DNA from: JAWLGW01 sp964569055
GTDB taxonomy: Bacteria; Planctomycetota; J058
Length of the DNA: 12,609 nucleotides
NCBI GenBank assembly: GCA_964569055.1
Contig: CAZMSZ010000214.1
Span: 1-12,609, forward strand
Direction of reading: 5' to 3'
The first letter of the stretch is position 1, and the number at the start of each line of letters is the position of its first letter. The translations under genes were made by a program, and so were the position numbers. Below, piece after piece: positions 1-6,095 of this stretch. A model generated the notes under the pieces. That model had not been told where the DNA came from and made no database searches. It saw only the letters and a program-made list of their open reading frames with translations.

Positions 1-148
1 GGTGCCGTCATCGGATGGGGGGAGGCGCGCCACGCCTGCGATCACCCCGCCGGGTAAGCCCAAGGCGGCGCCGACCCCCAGCCAGTGGAGCGGAGTCGAG
101 GAGAACCGAAGCTCGGACGCGAGGCGTGGCCTGCATGCGACAGCCAAA
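1..148. other. Unassigned left flank, possibly holding the 5' end of a minus-strand gene
   Basis: No gene can be assigned with confidence here. Two frames stay open to the window edge. On the minus strand a frame starting with TTG at 147-145 runs to position 1 and reads as a hydrophobic, Gly/Ala/Leu-rich stretch (LHWLGVGAALGLPGGVIAGV) ending in PPSDDGT, which resembles a membrane segment followed by a loop. On the plus strand a frame open from position 2 reads into the hexamer satellite as Ser-Glu repeats, then continues antisense through the TraB-like gene as arginine-rich sequence, so it is less credible. Third-position GC in both frames is roughly 80-85%, lower than in the clear genes. The stretch may also be non-coding. 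With the satellite it makes up the 332 bases at the left without a recognised gene. Confidence 0.3.
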
Positions 149-322
149 TCCGAGTCCGAATCCGAATCCGAATCCGAATCCGAGTCCGAACCCGAATCCG
201 AATCCGAGTCCGAATCCGACCCCGAATCCGAGTCCGAACCCGAATCCGAATCCGAATCCGAATCCGACCCCGAGTCCGAATCCGAATCCGAATCCGAATC
301 CGAATCCGAGTCCGAATCCGGC
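149..322. repeat. Hexanucleotide satellite, consensus TCCGAA
   Basis: Twenty-eight uninterrupted hexamers fill 149-316, followed by one degenerate unit (tccggc, 317-322). Variation is limited to position 1 (t or c) and position 6 (a, g or c), giving tccgaa, tccgag, cccgaa, cccgag and tccgac. No unit carries an insertion or deletion. A longer period is visible: the eight-hexamer block 179-226 matches 227-274 at 46 of 48 bases, so part of the array grew by duplication of a 48-bp block. Translated, it gives dipeptide repeats in every frame (SE, NP and RI/RV on plus; GF/GL on minus), which explains the long low-complexity open frames here. It lies between the TraB-like stop codon and the left flank. 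Function is unknown. Confidence 0.95.
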
Positions 323-332
323 TCCCTCCGAG

Positions 333-953
333 TCACCCCCGCAGCAGCACGACCTCCGGCTCGAGATCCGCGAGCGCCAAGCGTAGGCCCGGCAGGTGCT
401 CGTAGCCGCCCACGTGCACCACGCGTCGCTCGCCCGCGGCGTGCAGGCGGATCGCGGCGGCGAGGCGGGCGTCGGTGTCGGCCAGCCAGCGGGCGTCGGC
501 CGTGCTTCGCGGCAGCGGGTGGTCCAGCTCGCGGCGCGCGCGGGTCCAGGCGGCCTCCACCGCGGCCGCGAGCGTCGGGGCCTCGCGCGGGGCGAGCTTC
601 GCCAGGTTGTCGGGCGCGAGCAGCTCTCGCTCGAGGGTGGCGAGCAGCTCGCGCGACTCGTCGTCGTCGCCGAGGAGCGCGAGCTCGGCGCCGCTCGCGG
701 CCGCGTGGGCGCGGGCCGCGCGCAGCTCGAACGGGAGCTCGAGCTGGGCGGCGAGCGGCTGCAGGGCGGGCGGGAGCTCACCCGAGGGTGCGCGGTAGGG
801 TTCGAGCCGCGCGCGGAGGGCCGGGCCGCGCTGCTCGCGGAAGCGGGCGGCGTAGGCGCTGACCTCGAGGGTGATCACCTCGGGTTGGCGCGCGGCGAGG
901 AGCGTGCGCAGGGGGGCCTCGCCCGCGGGGTCGAGGTGGACGGTGCCGATCAG
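333..953 (-). CDS. TraB/PrgY/GumN-like protein with non-canonical start
   Basis: This protein of about 206 residues resembles the TraB/PrgY/GumN superfamily. It has the N-terminal GTVH motif (residues 3-6), the following strand VITLEVS with its conserved Glu, and near the C terminus VVHVGGYEHLPGL, the counterpart of the Gly-His-Leu/Val-Pro-Gly motif. Family members include PrgY, which blocks peptide pheromone activity, and proposed Tiki-like metalloproteases, so a peptidase or peptide-binding role is possible but unproven. It is shorter than many members and shows no clear membrane segment. The start is odd: this frame has no ATG, GTG or TTG between the GTVH motif and the long upstream antisense-like extension. 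CTG at 953 overlaps the LanC stop as CTGA, mirroring the GTGA overlap one gene upstream. ACG at 965 lies just after GGAGGAG (974-968). The first canonical codon, GTG at 878, would delete GTVH. It is the last gene of the ligase-LanC operon. Confidence 0.75.
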   Translation of the reverse strand: MIGTVHLDPAGEAPLRTLLAARQPEVITLEVSAYAARFREQRGPALRARLEPYRAPSGELPPALQPLAAQLELPFELRAARAHAAASGAELALLGDDDESRELLATLERELLAPDNLAKLAPREAPTLAAAVEAAWTRARRELDHPLPRSTADARWLADTDARLAAAIRLHAAGERRVVHVGGYEHLPGLRLALADLEPEVVLLRG

Positions 954-2188
954 GGAGAGGGTCGTGGCTCCTCCGGTGGGCCGTGGGGCTCGAGCCAGGG
1001 CAGGCCGACCCGGTCGGGGGCCACCACGCGCAGGAGCGCGTAGGCCACGCCGGCCGAGCCGGTGGCGAGCGCGGGGCGGACCACCCCCGGGTCGTCGGAG
1101 GCCCAGCGAAGCAGCGGGCCGTCGCGGCGCTCGTGGCGCGGCAGGAACCCGAGCAGCCGGTCGATCCCCTCGCGCCAGCGGGCCTCGCCCGTGACGCGCG
1201 ACAGCTCGAGCAACAGCTCGAGGTTGCCCGCCAGGCCGTGGCACAGGCTGGGGTTCTTGCGCAGGTCGCCCACCGCGGCGGTGGTCGCGCCCGCCGCGCG
1301 CGCGAGGTCGAGCCAGCGCGCCTCGCCGGTGCGGCGCCAGGCGTGCAGCAGGCCGAGCCCCACCCCGGGCGCGCCGTGGCACCACTGCACGCGGGTGGCG
1401 GGCTCGCCCTCCAGGGACGGCCAGTTGACCTGCCCGCCCGCGCGGGCGGCGGTCGCCTCCAGCCAGCGGAGACCGCGGCGGGCGAGCGCCTCCCAGCCCT
1501 CGTCCGGGCGCCAGCGCGCCAGCTCGAGCAGGAACGGCGCGATCCCCGCGGCGCCGTGGGCGAGCCCCGGATAGAAGCTCGTCTTCTCGCGCGCGTCCCC
1601 CGGGGTCCAGCGCCACTTCGCGCCCTCCCCGCCGGGCGCGGCGGCGACCGCGGTCCGGGCGAGGAACTGCCCGCGCCTCGCGGCGCGCTCCACCCAGGCG
1701 CGATCGCCGGTGGCGGCGGCGAGGTCGAGCAGCACCAGGCCCAGCCCGGCCGAGCCGTAGAGGTGCTCGGTCCAGCGGGGCTCGCGGTCCGCCGCCCAGG
1801 CCGCGCGGCGGGTCGCCTTCTCCAGCCACTCCCGCTCGCCGGTCGCGCGGTGCAGGCGCAGCAGGAGCGCCGCCAGGCCGCCCTCGCCGAGCCACAGGCC
1901 GGGCAACGTCCCGCGCGCGCCGGGAGGGCGAGCGTCGACCGCGCGCGCCCCGGCCGCGGCGCCCTCGAGGTAGCGGACCTCGCCCGTGACCTCGTAGCCG
2001 AGGCACAGGGCGAGGGCCACGCCGGCGGTCCCCTCGTAGAGCCAGGCGACCTCCACCCGGCGCCCGCTCGCGGTCACGTTCTGCCAGCGCAGGCCGCCGC
2101 GCCGGTCGGGCGCGGGCTCGGCGTCGGCGAGCAGGCCGTCCAGCGTCGCGCGCGCGAGCGCGAGCGCCTCGGCGCTCCGCCCGCTCAC
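950..2188 (-). CDS. LanC-like cyclase-family protein, orphan
   Basis: This 412-residue protein has the LanC alpha/alpha-toroid signature: repeated Gly-rich turns at YEGTAG (51-56), LGEGG (100-104), YGSAG (144-148), GLAHGAAG (208-215) and TGSAG (376-380). The zinc ligands are intact: Cys270 in WCHG and Cys316-His317 in CHG. His211 sits where NisC has its catalytic His212. The Asp that NisC carries in its D-x-x-x-G region is not evident before YGSAG. LanC enzymes add Cys thiols to dehydroamino acids in lanthipeptides, and eukaryotic LANCL proteins join glutathione to dehydroamino acids. No precursor peptide, LanB/LanM dehydratase or transporter is visible nearby, so a LANCL-like role in protein damage control, or an unknown one, is as likely as RiPP biosynthesis. 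The GTG start at 2188 overlaps the ligase stop by 4 nt (GTGA), which implies translational coupling. Confidence 0.9.
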   Translation of the reverse strand: MSGRSAEALALARATLDGLLADAEPAPDRRGGLRWQNVTASGRRVEVAWLYEGTAGVALALCLGYEVTGEVRYLEGAAAGARAVDARPPGARGTLPGLWLGEGGLAALLLRLHRATGEREWLEKATRRAAWAADREPRWTEHLYGSAGLGLVLLDLAAATGDRAWVERAARRGQFLARTAVAAAPGGEGAKWRWTPGDAREKTSFYPGLAHGAAGIAPFLLELARWRPDEGWEALARRGLRWLEATAARAGGQVNWPSLEGEPATRVQWCHGAPGVGLGLLHAWRRTGEARWLDLARAAGATTAAVGDLRKNPSLCHGLAGNLELLLELSRVTGEARWREGIDRLLGFLPRHERRDGPLLRWASDDPGVVRPALATGSAGVAYALLRVVAPDRVGLPWLEPHGPPEEPRPSP

Positions 2189-3744
2189 CCGCCCGCCCCA
2201 CCCGGCACGGGCGGGAGCAGCGCGCGGACCGCGCCGATCGTGTCGGCCTCCTCGGGGCGCTTGTCCTCGCGGTAGCGCTTGAGCCGCGCGAAGCGCAGCG
2301 CGACGCCGCCGGCGTACTGCGGGCTGGCCTGCACGTCGCTGAGCGCGACCTCCACCACCAGCTCGGGCTGCACGTGGACCACGTGACCCTCCCGGTGCAC
2401 GGCCAGCGCCTGCAGCCGCTCGGTCTGCCAGGCGAGGATCCTGTCGGTCATGCCCTTGAACGTCTTGCCGACCATGACCAGCGCGCCGCTCGCCGGGTCG
2501 CGCGCGCCGAGGTGGAGGTTGCTCAGCCAGCCCTCGCGCCGGCCGCTCCCCCACTCGGCCGCCAGGACCACGAGGTCGAGGGTGTGGGCGGGCTTGAGCT
2601 TGAGCCACTCGCCGCCCCGCCGGCCCGCCCCGTAGGGCGCGCTCAGGCTCTTGGCCATGACCCCCTCGTAGCCCCGCGCCAGGACCTCGGCGTAGAACGC
2701 GTCCGCCTCCTCGGGGTCGGCCGTCTCGCGGCGCAGCACCCGCTGCGGCGGCGGGACGAGCGCCTCGAGGGCCGCCCAGCGCTCGGCCGCCGGGGCGTCG
2801 ATCAGCGGGGCCCCGTCCAGCAGCAGCACGTCGAAGAAGAAGGGCGAGAGCGGCAGCTCGCGGCGCAGCGCGGCCACGTCGAGCTTGCGGCCGAAGCGGC
2901 GCATGCTGGTCTGGAACGCGTGCGGCGCGCCGTCCTCGCGCAGCGCCAGGACCTCGCCGTCGAGGATCGCCTCGCGCCCGGGCAGCGCCCGCGCCGCCTC
3001 CACCAGCTCGGGGACCGCAGCGGTGACGTCGCGCAGGCTGCGGCTGTAGACGCGCACCTCGTCCCCGGCGCGATGCACCTGCACCCGCGCCCCGTCCAGC
3101 TTCGCCTCCAGCGCCGCGCGCTCGAGCCGCGCCAGCGCGTCCTCGAACGAGCTGGCCGGCTGCGCCAGCGCGGGCTGGAGCGGGCGGAACAGCTCGACGT
3201 CGAAGCGCGCCAGCCCCGCCGCGCCCTCCAGCAGCGCCGCGCGCGCCGCCGCCAGCACGTCGCCCGAGAGCATGACGGCGCGGCGGACGCTCTGGGCGGG
3301 GAGGTGCGTGGCCGCCGCGACCGCCTCGACCACCACGGCCTCGAGGGCGCCCTGCCGCAGCTCGCCCAGGAGGAGCCGCGCCAGGAACGCCTGCTCCTCG
3401 GCGGTCGCGCGCGCCAGCAGCGCCCCGAGCTCGGCGCGCTTCTTGCCCTGCGAGCCGGCGCCGGAGAGCCCGCCCAGGCGGGTGAGCGCGTCCGCCACCT
3501 CGCCCACCGTCAGCGAGGCCTCGGCCGCGGGCGCGGCGGCGGCGGGCGCGGCGACGTCGCGCACCGCGGCGTAGCCCAGGCCCACCCGGCCGCCCGGGAG
3601 CACCCCCGCCAGGAACGCCACGCCCGGCGCGACCTCGTCGGGCGCGAGCTCGCCCAGGGCCGCCGCCAGCAGCTCGACCTTGCGCTTGCGCGAGCGCGTG
3701 GCCGCCACCTCCGCCGAGGTGCGCGCGATCCGCGCGAGCCTCAC
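2185..3744 (-). CDS. ATP-dependent DNA ligase
   Basis: This 519-residue ligase seals nicks using ATP through a lysyl-AMP intermediate. An N-terminal DNA-binding domain covers about 1-200. The nucleotidyltransferase domain follows: motif I EAKLDGAR with nucleophile Lys215, SRSLRDVT (234-241), ILDGEVLAL (260-268), FFFDVLLLDG (302-311), motif IV EGVMAKS with Lys365, and motif V WLKLKP (380-385). The C-terminal OB domain ends with motif VI RFARLKRYREDK (484-495). Size and layout fit the group of stand-alone bacterial ligases of about 500 residues such as mycobacterial LigB. It has no polymerase or phosphoesterase domain and so is not LigD. The likely role is repair, since bacteria normally replicate with NAD-dependent LigA. 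The start is GTG, with GAGG (3755-3752) 7 nt upstream. It heads an operon with the LanC-like and TraB-like genes, an unusual partnership for a ligase. Confidence 0.95.
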   Translation of the reverse strand: MRLARIARTSAEVAATRSRKRKVELLAAALGELAPDEVAPGVAFLAGVLPGGRVGLGYAAVRDVAAPAAAAPAAEASLTVGEVADALTRLGGLSGAGSQGKKRAELGALLARATAEEQAFLARLLLGELRQGALEAVVVEAVAAATHLPAQSVRRAVMLSGDVLAAARAALLEGAAGLARFDVELFRPLQPALAQPASSFEDALARLERAALEAKLDGARVQVHRAGDEVRVYSRSLRDVTAAVPELVEAARALPGREAILDGEVLALREDGAPHAFQTSMRRFGRKLDVAALRRELPLSPFFFDVLLLDGAPLIDAPAAERWAALEALVPPPQRVLRRETADPEEADAFYAEVLARGYEGVMAKSLSAPYGAGRRGGEWLKLKPAHTLDLVVLAAEWGSGRREGWLSNLHLGARDPASGALVMVGKTFKGMTDRILAWQTERLQALAVHREGHVVHVQPELVVEVALSDVQASPQYAGGVALRFARLKRYREDKRPEEADTIGAVRALLPPVPGGAGG

Positions 3745-3782
3745 GTCGCCGCCTCGACGTGCGCCTGATACGCTGCGGACGA

Positions 3783-4496
3783 ATGGCCAAGATCGAGGAG
3801 CGCCGCGCCGAGCTGCTGGCCGCGATCCCGCCCCGCTACCCGGGCTGGGCCCACTTCGCGGCGATCAACGTGGTCGTGCTGGCGGCGGTCACCGCCTGCG
3901 CCCTGGCGGTCGACGCGCCCACCTGGCCCGAGCTGGCCATGCTCCCGGCGGCGCTGGTGTTCGCCAACGCGTTCGAGTGGTGGGTGCACAAGGGCCCGCT
4001 CCACCGCCCGGTCCGGCCGCTGGTCCGCCTCTATCGCCGCCACGCCTGCGCCCACCACGTCATGTTCACCGACCGCCGCATGGCCGTCGCGAGCGGGCGC
4101 GAGCTGGCGCTGGTGCTGTTCCCGCCCTGGGTGCTCCCCCAGCTGGTGCTGCTGGTCTCGCCGCTGGTCGGCGCGCTCTACCTCGTGCGCCCCAACCTGG
4201 CCTGGCTGTTCCTGGCCAGCGCGCTCGGCTACTACCTGCTCTACGAGTGGCTGCACCTGTGCCACCACCTGCCGCCCGAGAGCTGGATCGGACGGCGGCG
4301 GCTGGTGCGGGCGCTCCGACGGCACCACCTCCGCCACCACGAGCCGGCGCGCATGACGCAGGGGAACTTCAACGTGTCGTTCCCGCTCACCGACTGGCTG
4401 GTCGGCTCGCTCCTGCCGGAGGCGCCCGGCCCGGCGCGCCAGGACGCGGCGGAGCCGCAGTCGGCAGCCGCCCCGCTCGACGCGAGCGGCGCCTGA
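3783..4496 (+). CDS. Membrane fatty acid hydroxylase / sterol desaturase family protein
   Basis: This 237-residue membrane protein belongs to the di-iron fatty acid hydroxylase superfamily. Its histidine clusters match the eight-His iron site: VHKGPLH (His69, His74), HACAHH (His87, 91, 92), HLCHH (His158, 161, 162) and HHLRHH (His181, 182, 185, 186). Hydrophobic segments lie at about 24-43, 50-66, 107-130 and 138-155, consistent with an integral membrane enzyme whose His-rich loops face the cytoplasm. The family hydroxylates or desaturates fatty acyl chains, sterols or carotenoids using O2 and an electron donor; the substrate here cannot be read from sequence. The ATG start gives a natural N terminus (MAKIEERR). 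A GTG at 3759 is in frame but no good Shine-Dalgarno supports either. It diverges from the ligase gene across 38 bp and converges on the thioredoxin-like gene with 10 bp between stops. Confidence 0.88.
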   Translation: MAKIEERRAELLAAIPPRYPGWAHFAAINVVVLAAVTACALAVDAPTWPELAMLPAALVFANAFEWWVHKGPLHRPVRPLVRLYRRHACAHHVMFTDRRMAVASGRELALVLFPPWVLPQLVLLVSPLVGALYLVRPNLAWLFLASALGYYLLYEWLHLCHHLPPESWIGRRRLVRALRRHHLRHHEPARMTQGNFNVSFPLTDWLVGSLLPEAPGPARQDAAEPQSAAAPLDASGA

Positions 4497-4506
4497 GCGG
4501 CGGGCG

Positions 4507-5310
4507 CTACTCCGCCTCCTCGAGCGCGGCCTCGGCCGCCTCGGCGGGGGCGCGCCCCTTCATCTCGCGCGCGATCCGCAGCAGCGTGTCGCGGCGGGTC
4601 TTGGCGTCGTCCTCCTGCTTCGCCTCCTCGATCATGGCGAGGGCGCGCTCGTCGAGCGCCGCGAGGCGAGCCTCGATCTTCTTCTCGAGGAACTCCTTCT
4701 CGCAGTCCTCGAGCTCGTTCTCGTAGACCCGGAGGGCGCCCTTGAGGTGGCCCTTGTCGGCCTTCTTGTCGCCCTTCTCCAGCTTGCGCTCGAGCCGGGC
4801 GATCTCGCTGCCGAACACGCCCACGCCGAGCTGCTTCTGCGCCTCCTCGAGCTTGGTCACGAGCTGCTTGATCCCGACCCGCTCCATGCCCTTGATCATC
4901 ACGTCGCCGCTCGGCGAGAGCAGGAACGCCGCCGGCAGGGTGTCGTAGTCGAAGTAGCCGGCCCGGTCGTTGTAGATCGTCTCGTGGACCTCGCAGGTGA
5001 TCTGCGGGAACAGCGGGCAGACCAGCCGCTTCTCGCGCGTCTTGGGGTCGACCTGCTCGACCGGCTCGTGCTCGCCCGGGCGGTGCCCGATCAGCACGAG
5101 CACCCGGTCGTTGAGGAGCCCCGCCACGTCGCCGCTCTTGAACAGCGTGGCGTAGGGGCAGTTCTTCTCCTTGCTCAGCCCGATCAGGATCGGGACGTTG
5201 CGCGCGGTCGCCTCCTCGACCGCCGCCTCCCAGCTCTGGGCGATCCGGGTCTGGGCGACCGCAGGCGAGGCGGCCAGGAGCAAGGCGGCGGTGAGGACGG
5301 CGGCGCGCAC
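4507..5310 (-). CDS. Secreted thioredoxin-fold protein with C-terminal coiled coil
   Basis: This 267-residue exported protein has a signal peptide at 1-19 (hydrophobic core, then AVA before Gln20). Residues about 24-160 look like a thioredoxin fold: SWEAAVEEATARNVPILIGL at the start, and the late strand TLPAAFLLSPSGDV (124-137) with the expected cis-proline, Pro126. The usual CxxC is missing: at its position is NCPYATLF with only Cys51. Cys98 and Cys106 lie in a later segment (VCPLFPQITC) and could form a disulfide with each other or Cys51. From about 165 to the end it is highly charged (Lys/Glu/Arg) and probably helical coiled coil. Export and loss of CxxC suggest a structural or chaperone role, or single-Cys chemistry, more than a standard disulfide reductase. 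The GTG start lies 4 nt after the efp stop with a strong RBS (AAGGAG), so the two are co-transcribed. Confidence 0.8.
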   Translation of the reverse strand: MRAAVLTAALLLAASPAVAQTRIAQSWEAAVEEATARNVPILIGLSKEKNCPYATLFKSGDVAGLLNDRVLVLIGHRPGEHEPVEQVDPKTREKRLVCPLFPQITCEVHETIYNDRAGYFDYDTLPAAFLLSPSGDVMIKGMERVGIKQLVTKLEEAQKQLGVGVFGSEIARLERKLEKGDKKADKGHLKGALRVYENELEDCEKEFLEKKIEARLAALDERALAMIEEAKQEDDAKTRRDTLLRIAREMKGRAPAEAAEAALEEAE

Positions 5311-5314
5311 GGGG

Positions 5315-5881
5315 CTACTCCTTGGCCCGCCCGAGGAACTCGCCGGTGCGGGTGTCGACCGACACCTTCTCGCCGACGTTGATGTGCTGCGGCGCCTTGA
5401 GCTCGAGGCCCGTGTTGCACACCACCCGCTTGGTCACGTTCGTCGCCGTGTCGCCGCGGATCGCCGGGTCGGCCTCGATCACCTCCAGCGTGACCGAGGC
5501 GGGCAGCTCGAGGTCGTAGGGCGTCTCCTCGACGTAGAGCACCAGGACCTGCGTGTTGAGCGGGATGTACTTCATGTTGTCGCCGACGACCTCCTCACCG
5601 AGGGTGAACTGGTCGTAGGTCTCGCTGTCCATGAACACCCAGCCGCTCCCCTCGGCGTAGAGGTACTCGGCCTGGCGCTTGGACGAGAACACCGTCTCGA
5701 TCGTGGAGTTCGAGTTGTAGCGCTTGCTGATGTTGGCCCCCGTCGCGAGGTTCCTCAGCTTGAACGTCACGATCCCGCCCTTGTTTCCGGGCGTGTTGAG
5801 GTGGTGGTCGAGCACCTTGAAGTTCTGGCCGTCGATCTCGACGACCTGCCCCTTCTTGACCTGGTTCACCGGAATGGCCAT
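5315..5881 (-). CDS. efp: Translation elongation factor P
   Basis: EF-P binds ribosomes stalled on polyproline stretches and stimulates peptide-bond formation from the E site. The 188-residue length is typical. The three beta-barrel domains are recognisable: a KOW-like N-terminal domain (1-65), the middle domain with AEYLYAEGSGWVFMDSETYDQ-type sequence (71-91), and the C-terminal oligonucleotide-binding domain with ITKR-type TNVTKRVVCNTGLELKAP. The domain-I tip reads TPGNKGG. Aligned without gaps to E. coli, Asn33 falls on the position of the modified Lys34, and a Lys sits one residue later. This points to a subfamily with no beta-lysylation or a different modification. ATG is preceded by AAGGGA (5892-5887) at 5 nt. 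Two hairpins lie in the leader. It is the first gene of a pair with the thioredoxin-like gene. Confidence 0.97.
   Translation of the reverse strand: MAIPVNQVKKGQVVEIDGQNFKVLDHHLNTPGNKGGIVTFKLRNLATGANISKRYNSNSTIETVFSSKRQAEYLYAEGSGWVFMDSETYDQFTLGEEVVGDNMKYIPLNTQVLVLYVEETPYDLELPASVTLEVIEADPAIRGDTATNVTKRVVCNTGLELKAPQHINVGEKVSVDTRTGEFLGRAKE
5318..5323 (-). promoter_or_regulatory. Shine-Dalgarno of the thioredoxin-like gene
   Basis: AAGGAG lies 7 nt before the GTG at 5310 and is embedded in the last codons of efp. It fixes the start and shows that the downstream gene is translated from the efp transcript. Confidence 0.8.
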
Positions 5882-5892
5882 TCGCGTCCCTT

Positions 5893-5905
5893 CGGCTTCG
5901 AGCCG
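5893..5905. promoter_or_regulatory. Small hairpin next to the efp ribosome binding site
   Basis: A perfect 5-bp inverted repeat (cggct / agccg, loop tcg) ends exactly where the efp Shine-Dalgarno AAGGGA (5892-5887) begins. In the efp transcript it could affect ribosome access. In such GC-rich DNA it could also be chance. Confidence 0.3.
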
Positions 5906-5914
5906 GCCGGGGGC

Positions 5915-5931
5915 GTCGCGCGGCGCGCGAC
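5915..5931. promoter_or_regulatory. Hairpin in the efp leader region
   Basis: A perfect 7-bp inverted repeat (gtcgcgc / gcgcgac, loop ggc) lies about 34-50 nt upstream of the efp start codon. It could be an RNA hairpin in the leader or an operator-like dyad. It is not followed by a U-run, so it is not a terminator. The rest of the 5882-6095 intergenic region shows no promoter I would defend in either direction, although both efp and the redoxin gene need one there. Confidence 0.35.
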
Positions 5932-6083
5932 CCGCCTCTCCGGGGCTCTCGTATGGCCGCTAAGGCTACCAGACCGCGAACGCCGTGGGGTTTCCCACGA
6001 CCGCGCCGCCCTCCCCCGAACGGGCGCGGATTCGCCTTGCGAGGAGACGGCGCACCGGTCACACCCGGACAAGGACGACGCGG

Positions 6084-6088
6084 GGAGG
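6084..6088 (+). promoter_or_regulatory. Shine-Dalgarno deciding the redoxin start
   Basis: GGAGG stands 7 nt before the GTG at 6096. This selects that codon over the in-frame upstream start at 5985, which would add an arginine-rich stretch ahead of the signal sequence. Confidence 0.8.
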
Positions 6089-6095
6089 ACGGGGC

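Noticed and set aside
149..322. CRISPR array or repeat protein (Ser-Glu, Asn-Pro or Gly-Phe dipeptides)
   Set aside because: The unit is 6 bp with no spacers, so it is not CRISPR. Every frame is open for trivial reasons, and none continues into credible protein.
966..2201. Upstream extension of the TraB-like frame over the LanC gene
   Set aside because: The extension is Arg/Gly/Ala-rich out-of-frame sequence of LanC. Only the part downstream of about 965 shows family motifs.
983..2275. Long plus-strand open frame opposite the LanC-like gene
   Set aside because: It is the antisense shadow of a well-supported gene, arises from high GC, and its translation is low-complexity Ala/Gly/Arg without motifs.
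2185..3744. LigD or the Lhr-associated end-processing system
   Set aside because: The ligase has no polymerase or phosphoesterase domain, and no Lhr, metallo-beta-lactamase exonuclease or Ku gene is adjacent.
2374..3768. Long plus-strand open frame opposite the ligase gene
   Set aside because: All ligase motifs are on the other strand; this frame has Arg/Gln/His-rich composition typical of antisense in GC-rich DNA.
5882..6095. Promoters for efp and the redoxin gene
   Set aside because: Promoters must exist here, but no pair of boxes with proper spacing reaches a standard I would report.
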